Notes: generated from the sequence alone by a model not told the origin. Shown: positions 1 to 8,363, counted from the stretch's first letter. The stretch is DNA of 41,603 bases from CAYUQT01 sp964596165 (GCA_964596165.1 CAZQTW010000057.1:1-41603); one strand, 5' to 3'. A program made the numbers and translations.

Positions 1-406
1 ACACCGCAATCCGCATGTCAAAGCAGAATCCTGGACGGATCTCTTCGCCTGGTCCCAGCGATTCCTTCTGGTTTCCCGCGTTCCTCATGGGTGGGCTTCC
101 TTGTCTTCTCGAGCCGGCGGAGGGTATAGACCCGGCTCAGCCCATGTATCAACTTCCGTTATCGACTCCGGTCAATCTGTCGGCCACCTTGTCTTCTCGT
201 ACCCTCTAGTGAGAATATCGCCTCGGATCCGCGTGCCCGCCATAGGGTCATGACCTTATCTTAATCATGTGCCCTTTAGATGAGCTTTATCTTTTGATAT
301 CGGCAGGACCGATCGAAAATGATCGAACTTCTTTCTCTTTCATTGGTTAGTGAGGACTTTTGCGTTTACCGGTGCGTTGAACGGGGGAGTAGCGGAGTGC
401 TTTGGG
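1..406. other. non-coding stretch at left edge
   Basis: I see no credible gene here; the short open frames lack a ribosome binding site and recognisable protein features. The stretch is more AT-rich toward 250-360 than the coding DNA. A 13-base direct repeat, CCTTGTCTTCTCG, occurs at 99-111 and 187-199. It lies downstream of the minus-strand regulator ending at 407, but I do not see a clear hairpin followed by a T-run. Confidence 0.5.
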
Positions 407-1063
407 CTAGACTTCGGCCAAGCCTTCGCGGATTGCGTAGCGAGCCAGTTCGACACGGTCATGGATGTCGAGCTTCTTCATGAGGTTGTTGGTGTGGACC
501 TCGACGGTCTTGAGGCTGATGTGCATGGTTGTGGCGATCTCCTTCTTGGACAGACCGCGGGCGATGTAGCGAATGACCTCTCCCTCTCGTGGCGTCAGTG
601 TGGCGGAGCGTGTCCGCGGTTTCTCGGCGAGCCTGGCGCCTCGTGAATCGAGCACGATTCGTGATTGCACCTCGGGCGAGTAGTAGGAGACTCCGGAAGC
701 GACCTTCCGGATCGCCTCGATAATCGACTCCGGCGATTCGCCCTTGGTGAGGTAACCCGATGCCCGGACGGCCAGCGCCTGCTCGATGTATCGATCACTC
801 AGGAACCCGCTGAGAAAGATGATTCGCGTGGCCGGGCACCGAACGCCGATCACCTCGGCGGCGCGGAAGCACAGCATGCCGGGCATGTCAATATCGAGGA
901 GCAGGACGTCCGGTTGATGCTCCACCACCTTGGCGATTGCCTCGTCCGCATCGCCCACGTCCGCGACGATCTCCAGGTCGTTTTCTCTTGCCAACCGATC
1001 GCGGAGGGTCTTACGCACCATCGCGTGATCGTCGGCCAGCACGACGGATATTTTGTGACTCAC
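407..1063 (-). CDS. NarL/FixJ-type two-component response regulator
   Basis: A 218-residue cytoplasmic DNA-binding regulator. The receiver domain (about residues 5-120) has the acidic pair D11/D12, phosphoacceptor D57 in LLLDIDMPG, S85 in the switch position and K107 in LTKGE. A LuxR-type helix-turn-helix follows (about 150-212), with LTPREGEVIRYIARGLSKKE and the recognition-helix segment SLKTVEVHTNNLMKKL. The open frame extends upstream to 1261, but that part overlaps the preceding gene and is unlike any regulator. I chose the GTG at 1063 because the receiver domain begins directly after it and AAGGGCGAG lies just upstream. It starts 13 bases after the stop of the REC-HisKA-REC gene, so the two are almost certainly co-transcribed and probably partners. 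All phosphorylation residues are intact. The target genes are unknown. Confidence 0.93.
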   Translation of the reverse strand: MSHKISVVLADDHAMVRKTLRDRLARENDLEIVADVGDADEAIAKVVEHQPDVLLLDIDMPGMLCFRAAEVIGVRCPATRIIFLSGFLSDRYIEQALAVRASGYLTKGESPESIIEAIRKVASGVSYYSPEVQSRIVLDSRGARLAEKPRTRSATLTPREGEVIRYIARGLSKKEIATTMHISLKTVEVHTNNLMKKLDIHDRVELARYAIREGLAEV

Positions 1064-1076
1064 GGTGCTCGCCCTT

Positions 1077-2105
1077 TCAAGCCCGTCCGCCCAACAGTTC
1101 TGCGACCGCGTCGGCCAGTTGCGACATCCGAAACGGCTTGTGGAGCAGGGCAACATCGCTGAGACTGTCTCCGTGCCAGTCCGGATTCTCGCTGTCCGCG
1201 ACGAGAACCGCGGGGGTGGTTGCCCCCTGCGTCCGCAGGCTTTGGAGACAGGCTGGCCCATTCTGTTTGGGCAAGTCGACGTCCGCCACGATCAGGTCGA
1301 CCTCGTCCTTGTACCGCCGATACCCTTCCATCAAATCGTCGCCGTCAACGGCCTGAATCACCCGATATCCCAGCGTCTCGAGCATCATGGCCGCCGTCTC
1401 ACGGACGAATCGATTGTTCTGTGCCAGGAGGACCAGCCGGCCACCGCCGGGGCGCCGCTCATCCGTCGGGGGCCTTTCAGCGAGCCCCAAGAGGGTTTGG
1501 GCCACGCGTTTGGCCTCGATCGCCGCTTGTTCGATTGCGTCGAGGGATTCGACCGCCTCGTCACTGCCGCCTAATGCTTCCTTGGCAAGTTCGACGTTGC
1601 CGAGGACGGCCGTCAGGAGGTTGTTGAAATCGTGGGCGGCGCCGGCGGCCAATCGGTCCAGGGCCTCGATCCTCTTGGCCACCAAGTCCTGAAGGTGCTC
1701 CTTCGTGTGTCGTAATTCGTCTTCCGCCGCCTTGAGCCTGAGCATCGATCTGATCTTGGCGACGAGGGCCACGCGGTCGAGGGGAGTGAAGAGGAAATCG
1801 TCGGCTCCGGCCTCGAGATACCGGCCGCGACGTTCGGGGTCCGAGTCTCTTGGCAGGATAAGCACGAGAGGGATTCGCGATGTCGCCGGGTCGGTCCTGA
1901 AATGCTTGCACGTTTCAACGTCGTTTGGCGCGATTGCCTGAACGGCGACCAGGGCGCCGTCGAGCGGCGACCCCGTGGCAAGTCGGAGTCCCTCTTCCGG
2001 GTTGTTCGCGGTGATCAGGCGGCATTCGGGCAGGTAGGAGGCAACAACCTGTCCGATCGAACGTAACGTCCGCGGGTCTTCGTCAACGACGAGCAGCGTA
2101 GGCAT
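1077..2105 (-). CDS. REC-HisKA-REC hybrid protein without a catalytic ATPase domain
   Basis: A 342-residue cytoplasmic signalling protein. An N-terminal receiver-like domain (1-120) is followed by a dimerisation/phosphoacceptor helix pair with H158 in AAHDFNNLL (about 140-210), then a second receiver domain (about 223-340). The HATPase_c domain normally found after the H-box is absent: only about 10 residues separate helix 2 from the second receiver. The first receiver is degenerate, with alanine (A54) at the phosphoacceptor position and threonine (T107) in place of the switch lysine. The second keeps D275 and the lysine of LLHKPF, but its acidic pair reads QNN. It might relay phosphate from another kinase, or act as a scaffold for the regulator encoded 13 bases downstream. 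The ATG at 2105 follows a GGGACGG stretch. The tRNA-Ser gene lies 55 bases upstream on the same strand, so a shared transcript is possible. Confidence 0.88.
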   Translation of the reverse strand: MPTLLVVDEDPRTLRSIGQVVASYLPECRLITANNPEEGLRLATGSPLDGALVAVQAIAPNDVETCKHFRTDPATSRIPLVLILPRDSDPERRGRYLEAGADDFLFTPLDRVALVAKIRSMLRLKAAEDELRHTKEHLQDLVAKRIEALDRLAAGAAHDFNNLLTAVLGNVELAKEALGGSDEAVESLDAIEQAAIEAKRVAQTLLGLAERPPTDERRPGGGRLVLLAQNNRFVRETAAMMLETLGYRVIQAVDGDDLMEGYRRYKDEVDLIVADVDLPKQNGPACLQSLRTQGATTPAVLVADSENPDWHGDSLSDVALLHKPFRMSQLADAVAELLGGRA

Positions 2106-2160
2106 GCCCGACCGTCCCGCTCTTGCCCAAGACTACCCCGACGGAGATGATTACAGGCAA

Positions 2161-2248
2161 CGGAGAGGGTGGGATTCGAACCCACGGTGCCCTTTTGGGG
2201 CACACACCCTTTCCAAGGGTGCTCCTTCGGCCGCTCGGACACCTCTCC
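2161..2248 (-). tRNA. tRNA-Ser (anticodon GGA)
   Basis: The minus strand reads as an 88-base class II tRNA. The acceptor stem GGAGAGG (2248-2242) pairs with CCTCTCC (2168-2162), and discriminator G is at 2161. The D-arm contains GTCCGAGCGGCCGAAGGAG. The anticodon loop CTTGGAAAG gives anticodon GGA for serine UCC/UCU codons. There is a long variable arm with the stem GTGCCC/GGGCAC, and the T-arm is GTGGGTTCGAATCCCAC. A G discriminator and a long variable arm are serine features. The 3' CCA is not encoded. There is no sign of an integrated element at its 3' end. Confidence 0.97.
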
Positions 2249-2556
2249 AAGAAGCTCTCAGTATTCAGTTACCGGCTTTCTCCGATGGCTGTCGGCCTGC
2301 AACCGCATGAGCCATTATACCTCTTCTTCCTCGGGCAACAACGTTCTTCGGCGCCAGGGGACGGACGTTGCGATTTGACCGATTCGGGTGAATCCACCAT
2401 ACTGATGCATCGTATTTGCCCGGGGGCCGGCATGGGTTTTCGTCGGGGGTGGGACTTGCCGAAGGTGGATGATTGCTCTGCACTGTCGACCGACACGTGA
2501 CGACGGAAGGCTGAGGGCCGATTGTCGAGAGCGTTTCTTTCTGATGAGGTGACGCG
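2249..2556. other. divergent intergenic region between tRNA-Ser and leuB
   Basis: About 300 bases without a gene. It carries a plausible minus-strand promoter for the tRNA (2314-2341). On the plus strand the only clear element is the leuB ribosome binding site GAGGTG, about 6 bases before the ATG at 2557. I see no leader peptide, T-box or riboswitch fold that I can name. Confidence 0.5.
2314..2341 (-). promoter_or_regulatory. putative promoter of tRNA-Ser
   Basis: On the minus strand a perfect -10 box, TATAAT (2319-2314), sits about 65 bases upstream of the tRNA 5' end. It is preceded, after a 16-base spacer, by TTGTTG (2341-2336), a weak -35 match. Placement and orientation fit housekeeping-sigma transcription of the tRNA. 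Confidence 0.45.
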
Positions 2557-3630
2557 ATGTTGAGGATTGCCGTAATCGGCGGCGACGGGACCGGACCGGA
2601 AGTGGTTCGCGAGGGGCTGAAGGTGCTCAACGCGGTGGCCAAGCTGGAAGGGTTCAGGTACGAGACACACGACTACGACTTCGGCGGCGAGAGGTATATG
2701 AGAACCGGCGAGGTTCTGCCCGACTCGGCGGTCGAGGAACTCCGGCGTTACGACGCGATCTATCTGGGCGCCGTCGGTCATCCGGACGTTGCGCCGGGGA
2801 TTATCGAGAAGGGCCTGCTTCTGCGGCTGCGGTTTGAGTTGGACCAGTACATCAACCTTCGACCCGTGAAGCTTTATCCGGGCGTCGACTGTCCGCTCAA
2901 GGATAAGACGCCCGAGGACATCGACTTTACGGTCGTTCGGGAGAACACCGAGGACCTCTACTTCGGGGGCGGCGGGTTCCTCCGCAAGAACACACCCCAC
3001 GAGGTGGCCACCCAGGAGATGATTGCGACTCGGTTTGGCGTCGATCGCTGCGTGCGATATGCCTTCGATCTGTGCCGGCGGCGGAATGACAAGAAGATGC
3101 TGACGCTGGTGGCCAAGACGAATGTACTGACGTATTCGCACGATCTGTGGTGGCGGGCGTTCAACGAGATCGGCCAGGCGGAGTATCCCGACATCCAGCG
3201 TGATTACAACCACGTTGACGCGTGCTGCATGTGGTTCGTCAAGAACCCCGAGCACTACGACACGATTGTCGTGCCGAACATGTTCGGCGACATCATCACG
3301 GACCTCGGCGCGATGATCCAGGGCGGCATGGGCATCGCCGCAGGCGGGAACATCAACCCGCAGGGCGTGAGCATGTTCGAGCCGATCGGCGGCTCGGCCC
3401 CGAAGTACACCGGTATGAACATCATCAATCCGCTGGCGGCGATCGGCGCGCTAAGCATGCTTTTGGACGAGGTTGGCAAGAAGACCGGCGAAGCGGCCTG
3501 CACCCGTGCGGCCCAGCGGGTCGAGAAAGCCATCACCAAGACCACGCCTAAGCTGAAGTCGATGAGCGCCGGCAAGATGGGCTACAGCACGACCGAGGTG
3601 GGCGACCTGGTGTGTGCGGCGCTGGAATGA
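2557..3630 (+). CDS. leuB: 3-isopropylmalate dehydrogenase
   Basis: A 357-residue cytoplasmic beta-decarboxylating dehydrogenase, the usual length for LeuB. The family oxidises (2R,3S)-3-isopropylmalate with NAD+ in leucine synthesis. Visible motifs are the N-terminal AVIGGDGTGPEVV, the substrate-binding VRENTEDLYFG, the catalytic lysine in AKTNVL, the metal-binding aspartates in VPNMFGDIITDLGAMIQGG, and the cofactor-loop region EPIGGSAPKYTG-x-NIINPLA. The start has a good site (GAGGTGACGCG then ATG). No other leucine gene is in the window, so it is unlinked here. A related activity (tartrate/D-malate dehydrogenase or homoisocitrate dehydrogenase) cannot be fully excluded from sequence reading, but the overall pattern is of the LeuB type. 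Confidence 0.87.
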   Translation: MLRIAVIGGDGTGPEVVREGLKVLNAVAKLEGFRYETHDYDFGGERYMRTGEVLPDSAVEELRRYDAIYLGAVGHPDVAPGIIEKGLLLRLRFELDQYINLRPVKLYPGVDCPLKDKTPEDIDFTVVRENTEDLYFGGGGFLRKNTPHEVATQEMIATRFGVDRCVRYAFDLCRRRNDKKMLTLVAKTNVLTYSHDLWWRAFNEIGQAEYPDIQRDYNHVDACCMWFVKNPEHYDTIVVPNMFGDIITDLGAMIQGGMGIAAGGNINPQGVSMFEPIGGSAPKYTGMNIINPLAAIGALSMLLDEVGKKTGEAACTRAAQRVEKAITKTTPKLKSMSAGKMGYSTTEVGDLVCAALE

Positions 3631-3748
3631 GCATCTGAGCGACCGGTACCGCAAACGTTTCCTATCGGCACATGCGTCGTTCCCCGTTCAAGGTATGTGT
3701 CGTCTTCTTTGAACGCTGAGCGCCTTATATTGGTAGGGGAGGTTATCA

Positions 3749-6454
3749 ATGCCCAAGTGGCTGTTGATCATAGTGTCGACTGAGATCGTCGGCCTGTGGT
3801 GGCTGTGGAGCGGCACCGTCCTTGCGGATGATTGTGTCGTCCTTCGCCCGGGGTTCCGTGAGGATCGGCTTCCGGCGAACTCGCTGAGAGACGCCGGTTT
3901 CGAGAGGGCTGGTACGCCGCAGTCCGATTGGCAGCCATTCGAGAGAGGGTTTGTCGTTGATCGTGACGTGCGATGCGAGGGGACGCAGTCAATCCGTTGT
4001 CATGCCGACGACACCCGGTCGGCACAGGGGGCGACGGCCACATTTGTCCCGAATCAGAAACGGATCGCTCCCGTTCGCATCGCGGTCCGAAGTAAGTGCG
4101 TGGACGTTCCGTCCGCCCCGTCGGGCGGTTATTGCATCTGGGTCGACATCATTCACACCGACGGCACGCCAACGTGGGGGCTCAGCCGGTTCTTCTCGAC
4201 CGGGACACACGACTGGGAGCGTCAGACGCTGACGATCATGCCCGTCAAGCCGATTGCCCGTATGCACGTCCACTGTTTGTTCCGATGGGTGCAGGGGACG
4301 GCGTGGTTCGACGATGCGGCCGTCTGGTTCCTCGACGATGTGAAGGTCGGCATCTTTGATGGTGAGCCGGTTGAGGTGGCGGATACGCTTTCGGTCTCGT
4401 CGACGAGGTCGGCGGACTCATTATCGATTGCCAAGCCTGGGACCGGCTTATCCACGTTCGCACGCGCCGGGGATCTTCTGGAGGTGGCCGGGGACGCAGG
4501 CTCAGGTCAAATCGATCGAATCGTCGCGGGCGGCCAACCGCTGAGCGAGCGGTTGTTGCCGGGTGGCATCCTTATCCAAGACGCCGGTCGGCGCGGTGAC
4601 ATCTATCGGGTGATCGGTCCGGTTCGCGTTCAGGGCGGGACGGCAATTCAGAAGGGCACAGTCGCTGCCCTGGACCTCGAGGTTGCCACGACGTGGCGGT
4701 CAAAGAATGACCACATCACCGGACACATTGAAATCACCGGTCGACGGCCGGTGGAACGTGCCTTATCCGTTGTGGCCGCCTTTCCGGTTCGAGCGGTTGG
4801 TTGGACCTGGCATGACGATGTTCGCCGGTCGCGTCGGATCGAATCCGGATCGACCTATGAGAATACGGCGCGGCTCGATGTCGGCAAGACGGGCAACAGT
4901 TCGATGTATCCGTTGGCGGCGATCACGAACGAACGGATCGGCCTGGGACTGGCCGTTCCCCTGGACGAACCGCGGGTCTTCCGACTGGCCTATGATGCGG
5001 AGCACCGGTGGTTGTATGCCGCATTCGACATGGCGATTTCGCCCGAGCCGGTCACGTGGTCGAACCGGGTCTCGGCCGCGTTCGAGCTTTTCACGTTCGA
5101 TGCCACGTGGGGATTTCGCGCGGCGTTGGACCGGTACTACACGTTGCACTCCGCGTCGTTCGTCAAACGAGTCAAGGACATCGGCTTGTGGATGGCGTTC
5201 GCGAAGATCAGTCAGGTCGAGCAGGCGGAGGACTTCGGCTTCTATTTCAAGGAAGGGCTTGGGGACGAGGCGTACGACAACGCGCACGGCATTTTGACAT
5301 TTCGTTACACCGAGCCGCAAAGTCACTGGCTGCCGATGCCCAAGGGCATGAAGCGGAGCTATGACGAGGCGATCAAGCTGCTGAAGCAGCGGAGTCAGGA
5401 GGGTGACGCCGCGAGCCGCCGGCCGCATCTTGCCGCCCTGGCGTGCGGGGCGATGACGGCGGCGGGCCAGTATCACGTCGGCCTGTATGATACGCCCTGG
5501 TGCGACGGGGCGGTGTTCGCCTTGAATCCCTCGCCGAGTATTCCGGGCGAGACCACCAAGGCGAAGATCAACTACGATCCGGCCGAGGCCGCGAAGCTGT
5601 ACGCCGACGATCCGCACCATGGCGTCGACGGCGAATACCTCGATTCCCTGGATGGCTGGAGTCAGGAGCTCAACTATCGCCGCGAGCACATGAAATGGGT
5701 CGAGGTGCCGCTCGTGTACGATACGGAAGGCCGACGTCCGTGCATCATCAACGCCTTCAGCATCTGGGAGTACGTGCGCTGGATGTCGAACCAGGTCCAC
5801 GCGCGGGGCAAGTTGATGATGGCCAACTACACGCCCACGAAGTATCCCTGGCAGGTGCCGCACCTGGACCTCATGGGGCAGGAGACCAATTGGAACCCCG
5901 GCGGGCGATGGGAGCCGATGTCGGACGCCGACCTGTGCTACCGGCGGAGCCTGTGCGCGTCCAAGCCGTATCTGTTCCTCCAAAACTCGGACTTCAACGC
6001 GTGGACGGTTCAACATACCCGCTGGTACATGATGCGGGCCGGCGCCTACGGGATGCAGCCGTCGTTCTTCAGCGTCGATGCGGCGAACAACCACTACTTC
6101 CAGAATCCGAGCTGGTATGACCGCGACCGGCCGGTGTTCAGGCAGCTCATCCCGATCATCCGTCGGATCGGTCGTGCCGGCTGGCGGCCGATCACGTCGG
6201 CGAAGGTCGAGCCGGCGCCGCTCCAGATTGAACGGTTTGGTGAGCCGGGCACCGGTGAAGTGTTCCTTACCGTGCATAATCCCGCCGAGACGGATGTGTG
6301 CGGTCGGCTGGTGCTAGATGCCGGGCTGGACGCGAAAGGAGCCCGGGAGCTGGTTTCGGGGCGAAGCCTGGCCGTCCGGACGGACGGTGGTGCCGCTATC
6401 GAGCTGTTTGTGTCGGGCCGCGAGACACTGTTCATCGAGTTGACGTCTAAGTGA
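3749..6454 (+). CDS. large exported glycosidase-like protein, family not recognised
   Basis: A 901-residue protein with an N-terminal signal peptide (about residues 1-26, hydrophobic WLLIIVSTEIVGLWWLW, cleavage near VLA-DD). Residues about 45-200 look like a carbohydrate-binding jelly-roll, with a 'DAGFERAGTPQSDWQPFERG' type start and a C-terminal FDDAAVWFLDDV. The middle (about 470-830) looks like a TIM-barrel glycosidase: HHGVDGEYLDSLDGW near residue 625 has strand-end acidic residues typical of such active sites, and WMSNQVHARGKLMMANYTP and LDLMGQETNW follow at later strand positions. A beta-rich tail closes the protein. I cannot assign a CAZy family and do not claim a substrate. The start has a strong site, GGGGAGG, before the ATG. 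Its 3' end overlaps the convergent HAD gene by 8 bases. Confidence 0.8.
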   Translation: MPKWLLIIVSTEIVGLWWLWSGTVLADDCVVLRPGFREDRLPANSLRDAGFERAGTPQSDWQPFERGFVVDRDVRCEGTQSIRCHADDTRSAQGATATFVPNQKRIAPVRIAVRSKCVDVPSAPSGGYCIWVDIIHTDGTPTWGLSRFFSTGTHDWERQTLTIMPVKPIARMHVHCLFRWVQGTAWFDDAAVWFLDDVKVGIFDGEPVEVADTLSVSSTRSADSLSIAKPGTGLSTFARAGDLLEVAGDAGSGQIDRIVAGGQPLSERLLPGGILIQDAGRRGDIYRVIGPVRVQGGTAIQKGTVAALDLEVATTWRSKNDHITGHIEITGRRPVERALSVVAAFPVRAVGWTWHDDVRRSRRIESGSTYENTARLDVGKTGNSSMYPLAAITNERIGLGLAVPLDEPRVFRLAYDAEHRWLYAAFDMAISPEPVTWSNRVSAAFELFTFDATWGFRAALDRYYTLHSASFVKRVKDIGLWMAFAKISQVEQAEDFGFYFKEGLGDEAYDNAHGILTFRYTEPQSHWLPMPKGMKRSYDEAIKLLKQRSQEGDAASRRPHLAALACGAMTAAGQYHVGLYDTPWCDGAVFALNPSPSIPGETTKAKINYDPAEAAKLYADDPHHGVDGEYLDSLDGWSQELNYRREHMKWVEVPLVYDTEGRRPCIINAFSIWEYVRWMSNQVHARGKLMMANYTPTKYPWQVPHLDLMGQETNWNPGGRWEPMSDADLCYRRSLCASKPYLFLQNSDFNAWTVQHTRWYMMRAGAYGMQPSFFSVDAANNHYFQNPSWYDRDRPVFRQLIPIIRRIGRAGWRPITSAKVEPAPLQIERFGEPGTGEVFLTVHNPAETDVCGRLVLDAGLDAKGARELVSGRSLAVRTDGGAAIELFVSGRETLFIELTSK

Positions 6455-7184
6455 AGAGCGTGAGCAGTCCCCGGAGGTCGGTGAAGGTGTAGTCCGGTTC
6501 GGCGTTGCCGATGTCGCTAACGCGTCCCGCGCGGTCGATCAGGATACTGATGAGTCCGACGCGTTTGGCCCCATCCACATCACTGTGACGTGAGTCGCCG
6601 GCATGAGCGACGCGGTCTCGAGGCCAACCGGTTCGTTGGAGCGCCAATTCGAAGATTCCCTTTTCGGGCTTGTAGCAGCGGGCGTCTTCGCTCGTGATGA
6701 CCTCATCGAAGTCGAGCCCGTGATGTCGGACGGCGGCCATGACGTCATCGTGGTCGGCGTTCGTGACCAGGCAGATCGGGACGTCCAGTTGTCTGAGGAT
6801 GTCAAAGGCATCCTCGTAGATCGGCGGACGGCGGAGATAGTCGCGTAACGGTCGAACGAAGTCATCGGCATCGACTTGGCGATGCGTTCCGATGTGGCGG
6901 TTGATCTCGGCGATGAGGTGGACGAATGAATCCCGTTCGCACTCGTAGAGCGTGCGGAAGCGTTCGTGATTGGACTGTTCGATGAGTCTGAAGAAATGCC
7001 GGCCCCACCGTTCGGCGACGGCGGACGGATCTTCGGCCAGGCGGAATTCGTCGATGACTCGTTGGCAGATGGTTTCGATGGTGACGCGAGCGTAGGCCGT
7101 CAGCGTTCCGTAGAAGTCCAGGAACAAGGCGGTGGGCCGACGGGATTGAGTACGGTCAGCGGCATGGGTCTGGGGCGTTTTCAT
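6447..7184 (-). CDS. HAD-superfamily hydrolase (subfamily IA)
   Basis: A 245-residue cytoplasmic hydrolase, probably a phosphatase acting on a small phosphorylated metabolite. Motif I is FLDFYGTLT, with nucleophile D23. The usual second aspartate is tyrosine (DxY), which occurs in some dehalogenase- and phosphatase-type members. Motif II is VTNAD, the motif III lysine is in CYKPEKGIF, and motif IV is AGDSRHSDVDGA. A helical cap (about residues 35-110) lies after motif I. Its ATG overlaps the stop of the upstream enolase-superfamily gene by 4 bases, which implies translational coupling and a shared pathway. The substrate is unknown. Confidence 0.9.
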   Translation of the reverse strand: MKTPQTHAADRTQSRRPTALFLDFYGTLTAYARVTIETICQRVIDEFRLAEDPSAVAERWGRHFFRLIEQSNHERFRTLYECERDSFVHLIAEINRHIGTHRQVDADDFVRPLRDYLRRPPIYEDAFDILRQLDVPICLVTNADHDDVMAAVRHHGLDFDEVITSEDARCYKPEKGIFELALQRTGWPRDRVAHAGDSRHSDVDGAKRVGLISILIDRAGRVSDIGNAEPDYTFTDLRGLLTLFT

Positions 7185-8296
7185 GCGGTGAGCGTCGTAT
7201 GTCGGACAGTGTACTTCTCAACCTTCTCCCTGTTCGGGCGGTATCCGTAACCCGGTCCGTCGGGCAGGTGCAGATATCCGCCGGCATCGGTGACGATCGG
7301 CGGTTCCAAGAGGTCGTCAACGAACCATCGGCTGGATGAGCCGACGTCGGTGGGGTATCCGAAGCCGTCGAGCGTTGCGAGGTGCAATCCCGCCGCCGCC
7401 GCGATACCCAGGTCCGGAGTCGTGGCGAGCCAGCAGCCCAGGCGAGCCTTTGAGGCCGCCTCATGGATCTGCATGGCCCGGGTCAAGCCTCCAACGGCCT
7501 GGATGTTGATGCCGAGGATCTGGCCGGCCTGCTTCTTGGCGATTTCGCGCACGGCGTTCGGGTCCTTGACCGAGTCGGTGAGGCACACCGGGGTGGAGAC
7601 CACCGCCTGCAGTCGGGCCGAATCGTCGAGCGCATCCGACGGCATGGGTTGTTCGATCATCAACAGTCCGTACTTGTCCAGGTTCTTGAAGACGCTCAGG
7701 TGATCGAGCGAATAGGATCCCTTGGCGTCGACCATCAGCGGTAGTGCCGGCCATCGCTGACGAATGCGGGCAACCGGTTCGATGTCCCAATGGGGACGGA
7801 TTTCGATCTTGACGCGGCGGTATCCTGTGGCGAGATGCCGTTCGACGGTTTGGAGCAACTCATCGACGGTCTCAAACACGCCCAGAGACAACCCGGAGGC
7901 CAGTGGTTTTGCCACTCCGCCGAGAAGCACGTGCAGGGGTACGTCTCGTGCCATGGCGGCCACGTGCCAGATGGCCATCTCGAGTCCGGCCTTGGCCGCC
8001 GGGCAGATGTCGTGTTGGTCAAGCAGTCCTGTGAGAGCCCGGAGCTCGACCTCGCCGTGATCCAACGCGGCCGGACAGAGTGTGCGGAGCAAGGCGTCCC
8101 AGGTGGAGGCGGAGGTTGACTCGGCAGTCGAGGGTCCGGGAGTGATGGTTGCCTCCCCCCATCCCGTGCCTCTGGACGTTTGCGCGCGGAGCACCACGGC
8201 CTCCTTCGCACGGATCTGCGATCTTCCGATGTGGAGCGGTTCCCGCAAAGGGACTTGCACGTGATACAGATCGATGGAATCCAATCGTAGCCGCAT
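7181..8296 (-). CDS. enolase-superfamily protein, o-succinylbenzoate synthase/NSAR-like, with altered active site
   Basis: A 371-residue protein matching the OSBS/N-succinylamino-acid racemase group along its length: capping domain about 1-130, barrel about 135-350, and tail HLPDGPGYGYRP. Matched against the well-known actinobacterial OSBS/NSAR sequence from memory, the usual catalytic pair KxK reads KIE (K163-I-E165), and the second catalytic lysine is asparagine (N264 in GINIQAVGG). Metal ligands D190 (MVDAKGSY) and E215 (MIEQPM) are present. The third ligand position reads T240, with D241 next to it. So the fold is clear, but a standard OSBS or racemase reaction is doubtful. The ATG at 8296 is preceded by GAGG. 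The 4-base overlap with the HAD gene indicates an operon. I do not call it menC: no other menaquinone gene is here. Confidence 0.85.
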   Translation of the reverse strand: MRLRLDSIDLYHVQVPLREPLHIGRSQIRAKEAVVLRAQTSRGTGWGEATITPGPSTAESTSASTWDALLRTLCPAALDHGEVELRALTGLLDQHDICPAAKAGLEMAIWHVAAMARDVPLHVLLGGVAKPLASGLSLGVFETVDELLQTVERHLATGYRRVKIEIRPHWDIEPVARIRQRWPALPLMVDAKGSYSLDHLSVFKNLDKYGLLMIEQPMPSDALDDSARLQAVVSTPVCLTDSVKDPNAVREIAKKQAGQILGINIQAVGGLTRAMQIHEAASKARLGCWLATTPDLGIAAAAGLHLATLDGFGYPTDVGSSSRWFVDDLLEPPIVTDAGGYLHLPDGPGYGYRPNREKVEKYTVRHTTLTA

Positions 8297-8363
8297 AGAC
8301 GACCTCGGTCATGCACGCCGGCAGGGAGGATTATAGAACGACCTTCCAGCCAAATACAGGCGT

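Noticed and set aside
1064..1261. Upstream extension of the response-regulator frame
   Set aside because: It lies inside the preceding gene in another frame, lacks protein features, and the GTG at 1063 has a proper ribosome binding site directly before the receiver domain.
2161..2248. tRNA-Ser as an attachment site for an integrated element
   Set aside because: I saw no integrase gene and did not find a duplicate of the tRNA 3' end within the window.
2269..3255. Minus-strand open frame opposite leuB
   Set aside because: It is the antisense of a well-matched dehydrogenase, arises from high-GC codon use, and has no family features.
4763..6277. 504-residue minus-strand open frame opposite the exported glycosidase-like gene
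   Set aside because: Arg/Val/Leu-rich antisense composition without motifs; the plus-strand protein has a signal peptide and coherent domains.
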